A DNA stretch of 64,000 bases, from positions 415,570-479,569 of the forward strand of contig MU006089.1 of the NCBI GenBank assembly GCA_010093705.1, given 5' to 3'. The DNA is from Patellaria atrata CBS 101060. Lineage: Eukaryota; Ascomycota; Dothideomycetes; Patellariales; Patellariaceae. Below the pieces are notes generated by a model, which searched no databases, was not told the DNA's origin, and saw only the letters and a list, made by a program, of their open reading frames with translations. The translations under genes and the position numbers were made by a program. Below, piece after piece: positions 1 to 13,097 of this stretch. How positions within the stretch are numbered: position 1 is the first letter of the stretch; each line of letters begins with the position of its first letter.

Positions 1-1911
1 TACAGAAAGTGATGTTACCTGACACCGCAGGACAATATTGATAGACGGTTGGACGAGGTAAGACACAGAAGAAGACATAGTGGACGTCGGGGCAGACTTA
101 AATGGAATCTGATGGCGTTTCGATACGGATAGCGATCAACCAATATCGACACCTTTCAGCTGGCGGCCTTGACGGTTGAGGGGCCTGTAGTTCTGTCTCA
201 TGTTTTGGCTGCATCTTACTGGCCATACTAAGGAACGGAGAATATCTGTCTTTGGAGGTTGTGCTTATGAAAGACGTGATACATGGTTCGTTCGTGCACG
301 CCATTCCCGGTTTGAGTACGACAGCGGTATAACGGGCATAGGGGTTTCGGTGTTACCTGTGCAATTTACACTATTCGCCGCGAGCAAGGCGGCTGATATC
401 GGTACTTTCATGTGCAAACACATAGTGGAGACACCAGCAGAGGGCTGAGTAAGATGTCAAAGTATCCATTGCATGTTGAAACGGTCAGTGAGTGATCGCA
501 ACGTAAGGCCTAGGTGACGATGTAATCAAACTGATCCTTCGGAAGGGCACGGAGTACATGTGAAAAGTGAAAAGGAGCCTGCAGCCACAGATCTTGCTGC
601 AGAGCAAAATAGAACATAGATCGCTCTGAAACGTCATTCCACAGGAACGACCCAAAGACCCGACTGTAAATTGAATGTATTCAATAGTCGTACACCGATG
701 AACCTCTCTGGTCAAAATCATCTGAAATTTTGAAGATCGCGTATGCAGAGCGACAAAGAATTGACATACCGCCTTAAACCTACGGTATGCCTGAACTAGG
801 GAAGGCTTTAGTTCTAGGTCTATTTGGGATACGTTTGGGGTCTTTGGGTCGATTTCCTGTGATCCTAAAACCAGGTATATTCAGGCCCTAGGAGGCCTAT
901 TTTTCTCGACTTGAACGAGGAGCGTCAAGGTTGAAGTTGTCTGGTGTAGGTAGGGCTGCGTTAGAATTAGTTGGCTGCCGCATCCCGTAGCCCATCGTTG
1001 TCCCAAACAGGCAGCGCTAATTGATATTCTTTTACCTTAGGAACTTAGGTTTGTTCAACTATACAGTAGCGAGTGAAAGAGTCAAGAGTGTGGTTAAATT
1101 AAGCTGAATGTCGGCTGCCAGCCCGCCATGTCGTACCGAGGGGTTCTTTGATAGCGGTAATACACATTCACTCACCATGAGCAACTTTTACCCCCCTAGT
1201 AGACTGTAGTAAGCAGCTTGACTCCCCACGCTCGTGCTCATCTAAATGGCCCCTGTTATCATACCATAATCCGTGTCCATAGTCGTGGAAAAATAGTATA
1301 TATCGCTGCCCACGACCGGCGGCTCCGCTGTAAAGGTCGGTGTTCAGGTTTCTGCTGCTAAAACAAAGACCGTTAGAAAACTCAATTTAGTCAGCGGTAG
1401 TATCTCAATATCAACTCACATCCCGTTCGTGCATACGGGTGTAACTTGTAGGCTGTCCCCGAGACCCGGTGTTTACTTTCATACCTCTGTTGTCCATCGT
1501 GTCTATGTTGTTCAACAGTAGTGTGAGGCAATACAACATCTCTTAGCCAGCAGCAAGCAAAGCCAAAGGTCCCTCGTCCGATCATTTTGCATCATGTATC
1601 CGGGAGCTCTTCAAACTAATCGTTTCCAAGGTTACATTATTTCCTTTGCTATCGCAAGTTATTATACAAAATCGCTCGAAGTGTCGAGGCGCATATGCTG
1701 GAATTCCTCCTCAAGAACACCTTGAAGCATCTAGACATCGCCGTCAAAATGCAAACCAAATCCGCTCGCTCAATGCCCAATGCGACCGAATATCTAATTA
1801 CACTAAGGGAAGAGAGGAAAGGAAACCAGAGATTATAGAGCCTTAGCCTATCAGGGAGGAACTTGTAACCAAATCCACGTCAAAAAGACGAAAGATCCAC
1901 CTAAACGTTTC
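1..1911. other. Left-edge region without a supported gene
   Basis: Only short open frames (under 85 codons) occur on either strand, and none reads like a known protein or joins across plausible splice sites. The stretch 1646-1911 lies just beyond the stop of the minus-strand gene that follows and probably holds its 3' untranslated region. I see no repeat or RNA gene here. Confidence 0.6.
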
Positions 1912-4900
1912 TCAAACGCCGTCATAGTAAAGATTTTGATACGGATTATCCACAGCTTTTTTGGGAGCCCTTTTCTTTTTCACATCAGTCCACTCATCGT
2001 CATCGTCATCATTCGCATCTGCTTTCGAGGGCTTCCGACTAACGGAACGTAAAGTAGCCGAAAGAAAACCAGATTTGGGTTTTGATTCTGGGATGGTGCC
2101 CGGAGAGGGTTCTCTACTAGGAACCCGGATGTTGGGGTTTGAGAGCTGGGTGCTGCGCGCGGATTTGTTAGGGAGGGTAGTTGAGGCCGTGACGCTAGAT
2201 GCACCGTCCTGACCGGAGTGTTGCACAGGTCGGTAACGGGAAGCCATTCCAACATTACTGCGCTCAGATGGGGCTAAGGAAGCAGCATAACCTGTATTCA
2301 CGCCTAGTCGGCTTTTCGTATCCCAGGAGGTACCGAGATTGAGGCCGGAATATGCTTGTTGATTACCCATCGGGGCCACGCCATGCGATCTGTTGCTAGC
2401 CATTGACATTGGCCGTTGCTGGCCGGCCGTAGAAAGCATGTTGACCTGGGGTAATTGTGGTGCGATTCCATTCGACTGGTTCATCATGGTGCTCATGAAA
2501 TGCATTTGCATCTGTACCATCTGCTGCTGTTGCATAGCCATCATTTGTAACAATTGATCTTGTTGGGTTGGTATTTGCATCGAAGGCATCATAGGCATGT
2601 CCATACCGAATCCACCGGATGGATCCCATTGCATACCCATGTTCATACCCATTCCCATCTGAGGCATTGCTTGGGGAACTGGTCCATTTCCAAACTGTCC
2701 TGCATTCGGGCTTCCTCGGCGCATCGCACGCTCACGCTCTTCTCTATCAATGACACCCACAAGACCATTTGGTGGTAGTGAGGGTGGGGTAGCGCCAAAA
2801 CCACCGTACACAGATGCCGTGTTGTTTCTTCCAAAAGGGAGAGGTTCTCGAGTGGGTCCCATTGGCATTCCGGGAACCGCAAAGGGATCTGAAGGTAAGT
2901 TACGGGCAAAAGCGGGGAGAGATGACCTAGGCGCATTTACCATCGATGCTCCCGATACAGATTTGGCAGCAGCAGATCCAGGACGTACGATGGATGCCGC
3001 TTGGCTGGCCGCTCGGAGATTCGAATTAGAGGTGGATTGATTCAGTCGAGTAGGTGGTCGGTTAGCTCTAGGGAAACCATGAGCGGCAAGGATACCTAAT
3101 GGGATGTTCTCATCTTCATCGTCGCTTGCGCCTGTCCCTCCAATGAGAACACTAGGGCTACTCATACTATTTCTGTCAAAGGTTGGTCGATTTTGATTCA
3201 TGGAGATAGGGTTTGCTGGTTCTCCGGTGACTTTTTGCATCTTTTGCCGATGCACTGCTAAGAACGCTTGTTGTTTACTTCTCTGAGCAGCTGTTTTTCG
3301 TAATCGCTCTTCCTCATCATCGGCATCTTCATAAGAATCTTCTTCCTCGGAGTCAGATTCTGCCTGATTAACTTGAACGTTAGCCATTTGCCGCTGTTTG
3401 TTTTTAAATTCGGACTCAGTCAACACTTTGAGCTTTTCCGGCGGTTCCGAATACTTTAACGTTAGATTCGCCGAAGCAGCTATCGCGGTATCGAACGGCA
3501 CATCATCCCTCAGCCCACGAGTTTCAATTTTTCGGGGTCTTGGGGTAGAATCATTGGAGGGGGGTTTATCATTACCAAGCCCGGGGACAGGGGTTGTTGT
3601 CTCCCGATTTTCAGGAGCAAAGATATTGTCCTGAGCTTTGGAGCTGGACCCAGAAGAAAGTGAAGGTGTTTGTAAAGACTTATTGGAAGAGGAAGTTGAT
3701 AGCAGCTGTCGGCTATTATTCCGGTCTTCTTGTCTGAGTTCTTGTGTTCTTGACTGTGTACGAACGACCTGTGGGGCGGGTGAAGTGTTATTTCGTGCAG
3801 GGGCGTAATAGCGTCCATTGTGCCTTTCGGTAGCGGTTGGCGCGCTTGGTTCTGGTGCAGTGATACTAGAAGACAAAGCATCAGGGGTACTATGAGGGGG
3901 AACCGGAGGCCCTTGCTCTGTGATTGGAGAGCCGTTGTTATAGGGAGAGGACATCAATCCATCATTGGAATGCCCACTGTCCCAGGAGTACGGCGAGGAC
4001 TCCACATATCGATCACGGTCTACACTTATCGGAGAGGGGGTGAAGTTAGCGTTCGATTTCAACTTTGTGTTAGCTGGAGTTCGGATAGGTAGCGCCAGTG
4101 TGGGCTCAGACTCCTATTGTAACTTAATCAGTAAGGAATTACGAAGAATTTCGATCTGCAGGTACTCACCGAACGTGCAGGAGTGTAATGAGGTTGTCTT
4201 GCGGGTGCCGGTTCTTCCAAGATAATATTACGAGTTTTTCCAATTCCACCAAATAAATCACCAAAACCACTGTCAAAATCCGTTGAGGGAAGAATTTCTC
4301 CACCATCTACCCTAGGTGGCACAGCTGTGCTCGCATAGCTACTTTCTGTCGTGGATCTATCTCGTGGTCCCCCATAAGTATTGCGCGATGATCCGTAGTC
4401 CAACATTGTGTCGGTAGGGAGTCGAGGTAAGGCCTTATTTTCTTTGAAATACTCATTCTCGGTAGATGTGCCAGCTTGAGTTGGATTCGATGCGTATTTT
4501 GACGTGAATGAGTCGGTGGTCTTATGATTCTTTTGAGCCAGTCCGAAAGATTTTGCCGCACCTCGTAGGGAGAAAGTACGGGAGTCAGACATCATAAACT
4601 TTTGCTTCGGTTCAGTCTTACGATAATAGCTATCCTCGATCGCGTCCACGTCCGTAGAAGAAGGTAGGGTAGAAGAGGAACTGAACCTTGCGGAAGAAGA
4701 GGAGGTATCGTACACACGCGTCAGGGCCGAGTTGGCGCCACTACTTCCGTTACTCCCTCTGAAAACGTGTTAGCCAGAGTGTAGGGCAGGATCGCTGTTG
4801 TCTAACATACCTATTGCTATTTAGAGAGATATCCTCTAACGAGCTATGGCCTTCCTGCTGGAGAGGAGTACTAAACGGTCTAACGCCACTTAAATGGGTA

Positions 4901-5043
4901 AAGCTATTTGAGCCATCGGTCGAATTCTCCTTCTCTGGGCGGGTCAATACCCGAAAAGATGATGGCGCTGTTGTATCAAACTGATCGAGGGCGTTACCCT
5001 CAGATTTCCGGCGGACCCACGCCTTTTTAATATTGATGGGCAT
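1912..5043 (-). CDS. Conserved fungal disordered Ser/Gln/Met-rich protein
   Basis: Three exons: 5043-4811, 4758-4170 and 4113-1912, 1007 residues. Both introns (53 and 56 bp) have GT..AG ends and CTAAC/CTGAT-type branch sites, and the phases close. The N-terminus (MPINIKKAWVRR) and the C-terminus (acidic run, then WTDVKKKR and a PYQNLYYDGV tail) look like conserved patches. Most of the chain is low complexity: Ser/Thr-rich in the first half, an acidic stretch near residues 515-530, and a Met/Gln-rich block near residues 740-815. One basic segment (AAQRSKQQAFLAVHRQKM) may be helical. There is no signal peptide, membrane span or enzymatic motif. I do not recognise a named family, so function is unknown. 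The composition suggests a scaffold or RNA-associated protein, but that is inference. Confidence 0.8.
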
Positions 5044-7041
5044 ATGCGAACTTGTTGCTCAAAGGTGGAATATTCCTGTCGGATAAAGGAGTGGTGTAGC
5101 TTCTACAGCTAGCCTTAGTTCCAGCGTTCTTATGGGTCGTGAGACATGTGTAACAATTAAGGTTGATTTTGGAATAAGACGACGTTGACTGCTTCCGATC
5201 TTTAATTTGACCTCGAGGATGGATGGCAGGCGTGAAAACGAAGCACTAGAAAGCGAAGGGTATAGCGTGAGGGTAGAAAAGGTATGAAAAAGTATTTCTG
5301 GACAGAATTCTTTGTTAGCTAAAGACCAATGTGTCTGAACGGGTGCCTTGCAAAGTGGATATCGAATGTTGTACTCCAAACGAATGTAGCGGCAAAGCAA
5401 GAGAGAATCGCGAGCAAAGGTGTTCTAGAAGTATGCTGGATATCACATGCTAATTTAATTTAATTAAAGTGAAAAGTCCTCGCATGACCTTTTCCAATTG
5501 CGCGTAGAGAGTAGAGTTGAAGCTCTTGTAGTTCTGGCACCTTCGAACGTATGCCTTCGAGACTGTCCGACTCGGATTTTGAATAGAAGGTATAGATATC
5601 TCTCAGTACAGCTCGTGCCGCTTCGATTCGAATTGGGTAAATGAATCAAGATCTCGCTCTCCAAAGGTTCGGGTGGAGTGCTGGAGAAAGGGAATGGTTT
5701 GTTTGATGCAAGGGACTTACCGTACCGAGCGGGTAGCAACAGGTAGAGTACCGGTAGCTGATATTAAGAAGTCAATGAAGATTCGAACGAGGGACTTAGA
5801 AGACGATGAAGAAAGAAAAAAAGGTAAAAGAGAATGGTGCAGCCGGGGAAGATGATGTTTGAGAGTTGAGGGCTGTCAGGAGCAGGAGAGGTCAGAGGTC
5901 TGTGAAAGTCTCCAGTTGCGGCGTCGGCAAAGCCCACGCCAGCAAAGTTCAGCGACCAGCGATACGCTAGACTGACTCTAGAAATGAGCACTAATAAGAC
6001 CGTAACTTTGGAGCAGCGATTATCCCAAGTGCAATAATTTCAACTTAGGGGTTTATTCCAAGCTTCGTTTGAATGTTGATTGTGATGTTTTCTTCTTTTG
6101 AACGTTTGTCGTTAAAGTTTTAGGCTGGCATGTCACCAAATGTCATGTACGTTATACCACCCTTAGATGAGTGAAACAACTAATCACAGCCTCCTCTCAG
6201 CTGCAATACGAAAAAGACGAGAAGTGACTGCAACCCGAGTACCCGACTCCTTTGTGGGTACTTTTTAATACATAAAATGCTCCAATTTTCTACCTTTAAA
6301 CTATAACAATAATGGATCAGCCAAAAACTCCACCAAGGTACACAACAAAAATTCCAGCAAAATAATACCAAAACCATCGATGGCGAATGGTGATGATGCC
6401 CCACACTTAGGATCCAAAGACAGCTTCTGGTTCACGGTAGACCTATCACCTATCGCATACAGGAATTCCAAGCACGATGAGACCATCATCTGCATCGTGC
6501 ATTCTACAACCCGCCTTTTTTGTCCATGTGCTTGTCTCCAAGGATTGGCAGATGCGAACTTGACGCGACTTTTACAGTACAGTATAGTAACCCTTTCGAA
6601 AAACCAACAAAATACAATCAACGGAGAAGCAGAAACGTGCTCTTGACGCGCCACCTGGATGGTCCACTCACTTAATACATACTTGTATGAGAAAAACAAT
6701 AGTGAAGTCGAACTAAAGTTTCTCCGAAGTTGTCCATCCATCCCGTCTAAGGTACCCCCTCGATCTGTTTCCCCTGGCTCCATTGGGATACGCCACCGCT
6801 TAGAAAGGTTACTCAAGGAACGAAAACGAGCTTTGTCTATTGACCCTTGAAAAGTCCCTAACTCCTTGAAGGAATAAAGACACTGCTGGCTTACAAACCT
6901 GATCGTAACTCCTCTTCTCTTCACGTGATACTCAAGAAAGACGTAATTCTAGCGAACTCTTGCTTAGCCACGTGCCACCAACGTTGCTCCGGTAGTGAAT
7001 CGAAGAATAATTCATTTAGCATCACTTCATTCGATTACAAT
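5044..7041. other. 2-kb divergent intergenic region
   Basis: This separates the minus-strand disordered-protein gene from the plus-strand methyltransferase and must hold both promoters. A 207-codon open frame exists on the minus strand (6301-6924), but its translation has no family resemblance and shorter frames open on the other strand over the same bases, so I do not call it. Confidence 0.5.
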
Positions 7042-8531
7042 ATGGAAGACTCTCAATTGCCATCGCAGGCCTTGTCAGGCTTCGCAAACGGTGCTTTGTA
7101 CGATCAATACCGTCCCAGTTATCCTCAAGCATCCGTACACGCCCTTCTTGAAGCATTACGAGTGTCCGGGCAAAATGGAGCCACCATTGTGGACCTTGCT
7201 GCGGGGACAGGAAAGTTTACGGAATTGCTCGCAAAAAGAGACGAGAATTATAAGATCCTCGCCGTGGAACCACATGAAGAGATGAGAAAACAATTGGAGT
7301 CAAAGCAATTGAATAACGTCGCTGTGGAAGAAGGTTTCGCAACTAGCATTCCCGTAGCTGATGAGTCTGTTGACGCCGTCATTGCGGCTCAGGTACGTAC
7401 CATTCAGTATTTCATCAATGATTTCGCTTGATATGAGCGTATTTCGAATACTTGAGAAGAAAAAAAAGACATCCATCTTTACTCGGCCCCAACTCCCGAT
7501 CCTTCGCTGGTTCAATTCTAAACTCGGGGAATCTGTGTGTGTAATGCGCTTGACGCGTTACCGCATGCAAAGTACTACCCAAAAAAATCCGCCTTCTTAT
7601 AAGAGAGCCTATACCTTATCCTCGTACCTTCCTAGTGTTATGATATCTGTCAGATATTCTTGTCGATTACAACACGTTCACTCAATCTTTCCCAGATTAC
7701 GTCATTGGTGAATTCGTTTATGTGGAAATCCATTGTAGATTTCAAAACTCCACACCACTCCATATTTCACATTGCTCTTAATAATAATCTACCGTTATCA
7801 CCTCCAAGGTAAGCAAGTAGCGTGTAGCTAAGGATGCGCCCATAGGCTTTCCATTGGTTCGCCAACCAAGAGGCTCTTCAAGAGATCCACCGCGTTCTAA
7901 AGCCAGATGGATGTTTCGGTATGATATGGAACATCGAGGATTGTTAGTAGCTCTCTTCTGTCACCTTGTTCCCTGGATAGCTCCATATCGAGTCTCCGAT
8001 TCTCCATTCCCGTCTATTATGCAGATGAAATCTTACTATTCTTAGACAATCAGGCTCAGAATACAACGGTTACTACCGGATGGGAATCCAAAATGAGAGA
8101 TTTCACCTGGTCACTTGATGATAGCCAACCACGTTTCCGACATGAGAAGTGGCGGGACTGTTTCGAGTCCCAGTTGAAATCGACACCTTTGACAGTGACT
8201 CTATTTGCAAATCCATTGTTCTCCTTACCGCTTGGTGAGCATGAGAATAAATGGACTGTTTGGTTAACCAAAGATGCGTTGTGGGAGCGCTACAGGACAT
8301 TGAGTCAGGTAGCAGTTTTGCAGGGTGAGGCTCTTACGGTCAGTATTCCTCATCAATTAATTATTTTTTAATTGAAGCAGATGGTTAATATTTCATCCAT
8401 AACAGCACGCAGAGAACGTTTTTGCCGATGCTCTGAATGGTGACGATGTTGAACGTAATGAACAGGGTGAAATTGCTATGCATGGCTTCACCTTGTCAGC
8501 TTGGACAAGCAAGATCCCAGCAACCACCTAG
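7042..8531 (+). CDS. SAM-dependent class I methyltransferase (Methyltransf_11-like)
   Basis: Four exons: 7042-7392, 7846-7942, 8046-8338 and 8406-8531, 288 residues. I chose the ATG at 7042 because the protein then begins MEDSQLPSQALSGF, typical of this family; an upstream in-frame ATG at 6925 adds residues of no family likeness. Motif I, the SAM-binding loop VDLAAGTGKF, is at residues 50-59. The acidic motif II (AVEPHEEM) and motif IV (VDAVIAAQ, then AFHWFANQEA) follow, and the chain continues LKPDGCFGMIWNIEDYN. Family members are fungal small-molecule or UbiE-like methyltransferases; the substrate cannot be read from sequence. The first intron is 453 bp, far longer than the others here (67-103 bp). 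The second intron uses GTTAGT. Confidence 0.9.
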
Positions 8532-9623
8532 ATGAGCTCCAACAAGCTCGTTCGATTACTGTCGGATCATAGTCGCTCTTTCATGATTTCGGAGAGAAAA
8601 AGCGCATGCACTTGTATAACAGAATTTCGCCCTCAAAGGAAAAGTTTTGAACACATTTAGGAAGAAGTGATGTCCAAGTATATGGTGCTGACCGTCTGTC
8701 ATATCCGACTCCGACATTGAGAAATAGTATTATCCATGACTACTCACTGTACTTCCACCATTGCATGAGCACGCCACATACCAGTAATTTCAGAGTCGAT
8801 ATCCTAGGTAGTAGATATCTCCAAAGTACCCTCTAGTCTTAGGTTGGACTGAAGTCAAGCTTTTCTGAGAGCACAGAGGAACTTTGTAGCGTGATCTTCG
8901 AAAGCTCAACAGAGACGTAGGCCTATGCTTCCATAGGACATCAGATACCTCTTCATGAGTCCGCTGAAATGTACATGACTACCAAGACGTTAGGATACAC
9001 TCTTACATAATAAAGGAGTTTTGCTGAAAATAGAAGTTTCAATTATAAGGAAGATGTGCCATACCGTTGTTCCCTCTAACAAAAGCATCACCATAGTCCC
9101 TATGAACCTTTCCGTTTACTATTTCTTTCGTCTGTTCTAGTGCGATGTTCATATATCCGTCTACAGATTGGAGAAGACCTATTCATGTGGTTATTATCGG
9201 TTAAGTCGTATAACATAACATAGGACATTGAAATAAAAACCTTTGTAAACCATGCCTGAATTGAGCTTCACAGTGACCGGCGCGCCAATGATCTGGCTAA
9301 GGAAGCCCGATGGGTCACGAGCGGTATTCTCACCGTTCTCCATATTGTTAAAGAGGGTGTTTCGAAGTTTGGTATCTCTGTTTGTGATATGTCAAGAGGT
9401 GCTTGCGGGATGATGCTTTGATCGTGGAAGTCGGAGAAAGCTCCCACAATCGCCGAGCCCGTTTGCATCTGAGAGTTTACATCTTTCACTTCATGTTACA
9501 ACCTTCACTTTAAAACGTAACCTACTCCACATGTATTCAAATTCCTCTATAGCCGACTTCTCATTCCTCCGTAAACATTCTGTTTTGAGCCACGCTAGGA
9601 ATCCTTCGTAATTTATACCACTC
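8532..9623. other. Intergenic, nothing recognised
   Basis: About 1.1 kb between the methyltransferase stop and the Rad60-like start. It contains only short open frames with no family resemblance. The last 100-200 bases should contain the promoter of the following gene. Confidence 0.6.
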
Positions 9624-11201
9624 ATGGGGACCGGTGAAGCCTCGACCTCTGAACCGGCGGACCCTCCCAAAAAGCGGTCGTTTTTCACGAAACCGTCACT
9701 ACCCAAGGCGGAGAAAAAGATAGTAATTGGGGGTGAAGATGATCTTTTCAATCGATCAAGTCAAGTCGTGCCCGACATTTTATCAGAGCAAAGGCGGAAA
9801 AAGAAAGAGAAGCAGTTACGCAAAAGGCACAAGGCTCAGAAAGAGAGCGATGAAAGGAAAAGCAAGAGGAGACGGACGAGCGAGGATGTACATGATGATC
9901 AAGACGGCCAGTCTAAAAGTTCAAGAAGCCATAAAGAGGCGGATATTGAGGGGTAAGAATTGCCCACAGTTCTCTAGACTACGCCTTGAGGGAAGCCTTG
10001 CTAATAAGAGGGGATTTTAGACGCGACCAGACCCCAAATACACCTAACGTAATGACGAGGACGGCTTCGAAATCTGCTACGCCGAAGCAGTCACCATTGA
10101 AGACGCTATCTGCTCGATACGAGCACCTTGTGGCCTCAAGGACATTCCCGAAGAAACCAGTCCAAAGTGTGTCTAATGTCATAGACTTAGGCTCGGACGA
10201 TTCAGACGATGGTTCGTTTCCGCAAGGAAGCTCCAGTAGCAAAGATATATTTGGAAATGGGAAGCCCTTATCTCCACCTAAGTTCACCAATCACACATCG
10301 CGCCCTAGTCAAGTCGTCGACGATGACGAAGATGATGAATCGGATCCAGAACTTCGAGCCATTGCTTCCAAAGCTCGAGCAGCTAAACGAGCTCGCGAGC
10401 TTCAAAATTCAGGGAATGACACTGGACGCTCCACCCCTGTATCGACCACTGCTATAAATCAATTCAACACTCCGCCGAAAACACCACTTGATCCCATTAT
10501 ACAAATCCTTATTACTTCCCAAATACCGAACACGACTCCACTCATTACAACTCGTAAGCTATCACAGAACTTCAGCAAAGTTAGGAAGACGTGGTGCGAC
10601 CGACAAGGCTTCAGCCAGGAGATGGCGGATAGCGTGTTCCTAACTTGGAAGAACCGTCGCCTCTTCGATGTAGGCTCATGCAAGAGTCTGGGAATTCAGG
10701 TCGATGCCTTTGGCTCTTTAAGTCTCAATGGTGGTAGGGATTTTCTAGAGGAGGACGATAATAAAATATGTGTCGAGGCCGTGACACCAGCGATCTATGC
10801 GGAAAATAAGCGTGCGGCAGAATTGGCAATACAGAGATTAGAAGAAGCTCCCCAAGAGGCGGAGGAGGAAGAAGTAGTAGTAGTAGAAGAGGTGAAGCCG
10901 AAGGGTATCAGGCTTTATCTTAAGAGTAGGGGATATAAGGATTTCAAGCTCATGGTCAAGCCGGTACGGACTACTCCCAAAGATCAAAAACTTTACAAGA
11001 GGGATCGAGTAAGGAATGTTACTAATTTCCATATAGGACACCACATTCGCCAGCATAGCAAATGCATTTCGCAAGGAGTTTAGCGTTCAAGACGGCAAAG
11101 AGGTGTTCCTCATGTTCGATGGCGAACGTCTAGATCCTGACATGATGATGCAGGATTCTGAAGTTGATGATACGGATAGTATTGAGGTCCACGTGAAGTA
11201 A
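9624..11201 (+). CDS. RAD60: Rad60/Esc2/NIP45-type protein with C-terminal SUMO-like domain
   Basis: Three exons: 9624-9952, 10021-10963 and 11037-11201, 478 residues. Introns of 68 and 73 bp have clear CTAAT branch sites, and phases close. The first half is charged and disordered, with a Lys/Arg run (residues 70-95) that can serve for nuclear import. Hydrophobic-plus-acidic patches such as NVIDLGSDDSDD resemble SUMO-interacting motifs. The last ~75 residues form a ubiquitin-like fold of the Rad60-SLD type (VKPDTTFASIANAFRKEF ... DSIEVHVK at the very end), and an upstream block IRLYLKSRGY fits the first strand. In this family (fission yeast Rad60, budding yeast Esc2) the proteins act in the nucleus with the SUMO machinery and Smc5/6 in recombination repair. 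The domain order supports this, but the degree of conservation is not measured here. Confidence 0.88.
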
Positions 11202-11616
11202 GACTTATATCGCTCCCTTTACGATTTCTTTTACACCAGTATTGGATATGATCAAGGGAGTATCACGTGGGAGTTCATAGGGAGACAACTTTGCGGTGTC
11301 CACATTTGATACATGGGTGGGCGGCTTTAGCTTAGGCATTAGAGGTTGCTGTATATGTATTTGGATACCCTTTCTCATCGCACAATCAAATCCTTTAACA
11401 GTTCACACATACATCTATCCCTACACCAACACTGTTAACTAAAATCCGGTACCTGCATAAAGATCGTCATCGCCAAGCGACCCCACCAGATCCCTGCCAG
11501 AGAAAAATATTCCCCGCAATCCTCACGAGCGATTCAAAACACCTCCGTGCCAAAACACCCCTTTGCTCCTTAAGTTCCAGCACCTCTCGAGCCCCAAACC
11601 TCCGATCCGCCCCAAA
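11202..11616. other. Intergenic between RAD60-like and TRM112
   Basis: A 415-bp tandem spacer carrying the 3' end of the upstream gene and the promoter of TRM112. An E-box-like CACGTG occurs near 11266. No gene is seen. Confidence 0.5.
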
Positions 11617-12163
11617 ATGAAACTCCTCACCCTCAACTTCCTCACCTGCGCCCGCAAGACCTGCAAATCCCTCCCCGCCGCCTTCCCCCTGCACCCTAAG
11701 GACGCCGAACTCGAAGTCGTAGAAACAGACTTCAACGCGCCGTTCCTGCGCAACATCCTCGGGAGACTCGAATGGGACGCGCTGAAAACGCTGTGTATGG
11801 AGGTAATTTGCTCCTTCCCTCCCTTCCTCTCTTCCCATCTCCAACCTACCCATCGCACGATTCTCAATTCTTGCGCAAACGGCAATAACTTGAGAGCTGA
11901 CGCTGATATGATGACGATAGCTCGGTCTCCCCAACCTCCCCCCCAGCGCGCCGGAACCCGAAGCCCTCCTCGAGCCCGGCGCGGAGATGGCAGAGCTGGA
12001 ATTGGAACGGGAGCTGGAACCGACTCAAACGGCGAGGGATCTGCATAACTTGCTTCTAGAGACGGGGATTAAGGAGGGGAAGCTGGTGTGTGGGAATTGT
12101 GGGCACGAGTATGCGGTTAAGGAGGGGATTGCGAATTTTTTGCTGCCGAGTCATTTAGTGTGA
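11617..12163 (+). CDS. TRM112: Trm112, zinc-finger activator of methyltransferases
   Basis: Two exons, 11617-11802 and 11921-12163, 142 residues; the 118-bp intron is phase 0. The protein starts MKLLTLNFLTCA and ends GIANFLLPSHLV, both signature ends of Trm112. The zinc site is complete: Cys11 and Cys16 in the first half, Cys119 and Cys122 in the CGNCGHEY knuckle. Trm112 is a small obligate partner that stabilises several methyltransferases acting on translation components (Trm9, Trm11, Mtq2, Bud23 in yeast), in cytosol and nucleus. The start at 11617 matches the family; a longer frame from 11563 would add 18 residues of no likeness. The central insert (PPSAPEPEALLEPG) is a little Pro/Glu-rich. 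Confidence 0.97.
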
Positions 12164-13097
12164 GATTTTTGTAGGTAGAGTTAAGGGGTTTGAGAGCCTG
12201 TCGGGGTCGGGGGTTGAGGATTGAGTCAGAGCATAGGCATTTGATGACTGATGCGGAATTGAAAGGAGAAGATACGAGATACGAGTTGGGACGTGTTTGA
12301 CACGCTGGACCGTTCCTAGAGTAGTGGTTTGGAAGAAGACCCCGTAGTAGTAATGGCTGCTGTATACATCCTTAGATGCTCGGGCTAGAGTCAGTAAGGT
12401 ACAGTCGAGGTACGGTACTGTACATTAACTCTTTACCTTAGGGATCAAGTAACCTAGTCTCTATACGTCCCTACGAAAGTTTCTAACCCGACAATACGAC
12501 TCCAGAAATCCGAAACCCTTTTCAAGAGAACTTACCTCTATACAGTATTCAAAAACTTAAAATCGCGAACCGCTCCACATAAGGTACTCCCGTTCCACTA
12601 TAACTTCGATAGAACTGCACACCCCCTTTCTTCTCTCATAGTAAAACTTCGGAGTCCAGAGAATACTTTGTACAGTATACCAGACTCCTATACATCACGC
12701 CTATATCCAACCATAGGCTATATAATCCGTACCGTACAAATCGTCTACCAAACCAACCACACCGCTTAAACCGTGCCCGTATGGATCTTTATCCCACCGT
12801 ACATTTCTGCTTGTAGAGAATTCTGGCTTCACGATTCGGGTTTCTGAAATCCCTTAGGCTGTCTCAAATACGTCTGATGTGTCTACGGTAAGGCGGATCC
12901 ATACATTGTCAAGTATGACAGTATACCGATTTGCATTATCTGGGTACGGTGAGTGATGGCTTGCAAAGTAGACGAGTAAGAAAGTTTTTCACAAGATTAC
13001 AAATCCGTACGGGGGAGACAGGGGAGCAAATTGGAGATAAATATCCGTGGTACGCAACGCTATATAGACTACTCCCAGTTGGCCCAAAGCCGTCCTA
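12164..13097. other. Convergent intergenic region
   Basis: Lies between the TRM112 stop and the YTM1 stop. There are no useful open frames. The sequence has many GTAC, TACAGTA and TGTACA words (for example around 12400-12430, 12660-12690 and 12730-12760), but no clear repeat unit. It probably holds both 3' untranslated regions. Confidence 0.5.

Noticed and set aside
6301-6924. 207-codon minus-strand open frame in the divergent spacer.
   Set aside because: Its composition and lack of any family resemblance, plus frames on the opposite strand over the same bases, make it a chance frame.
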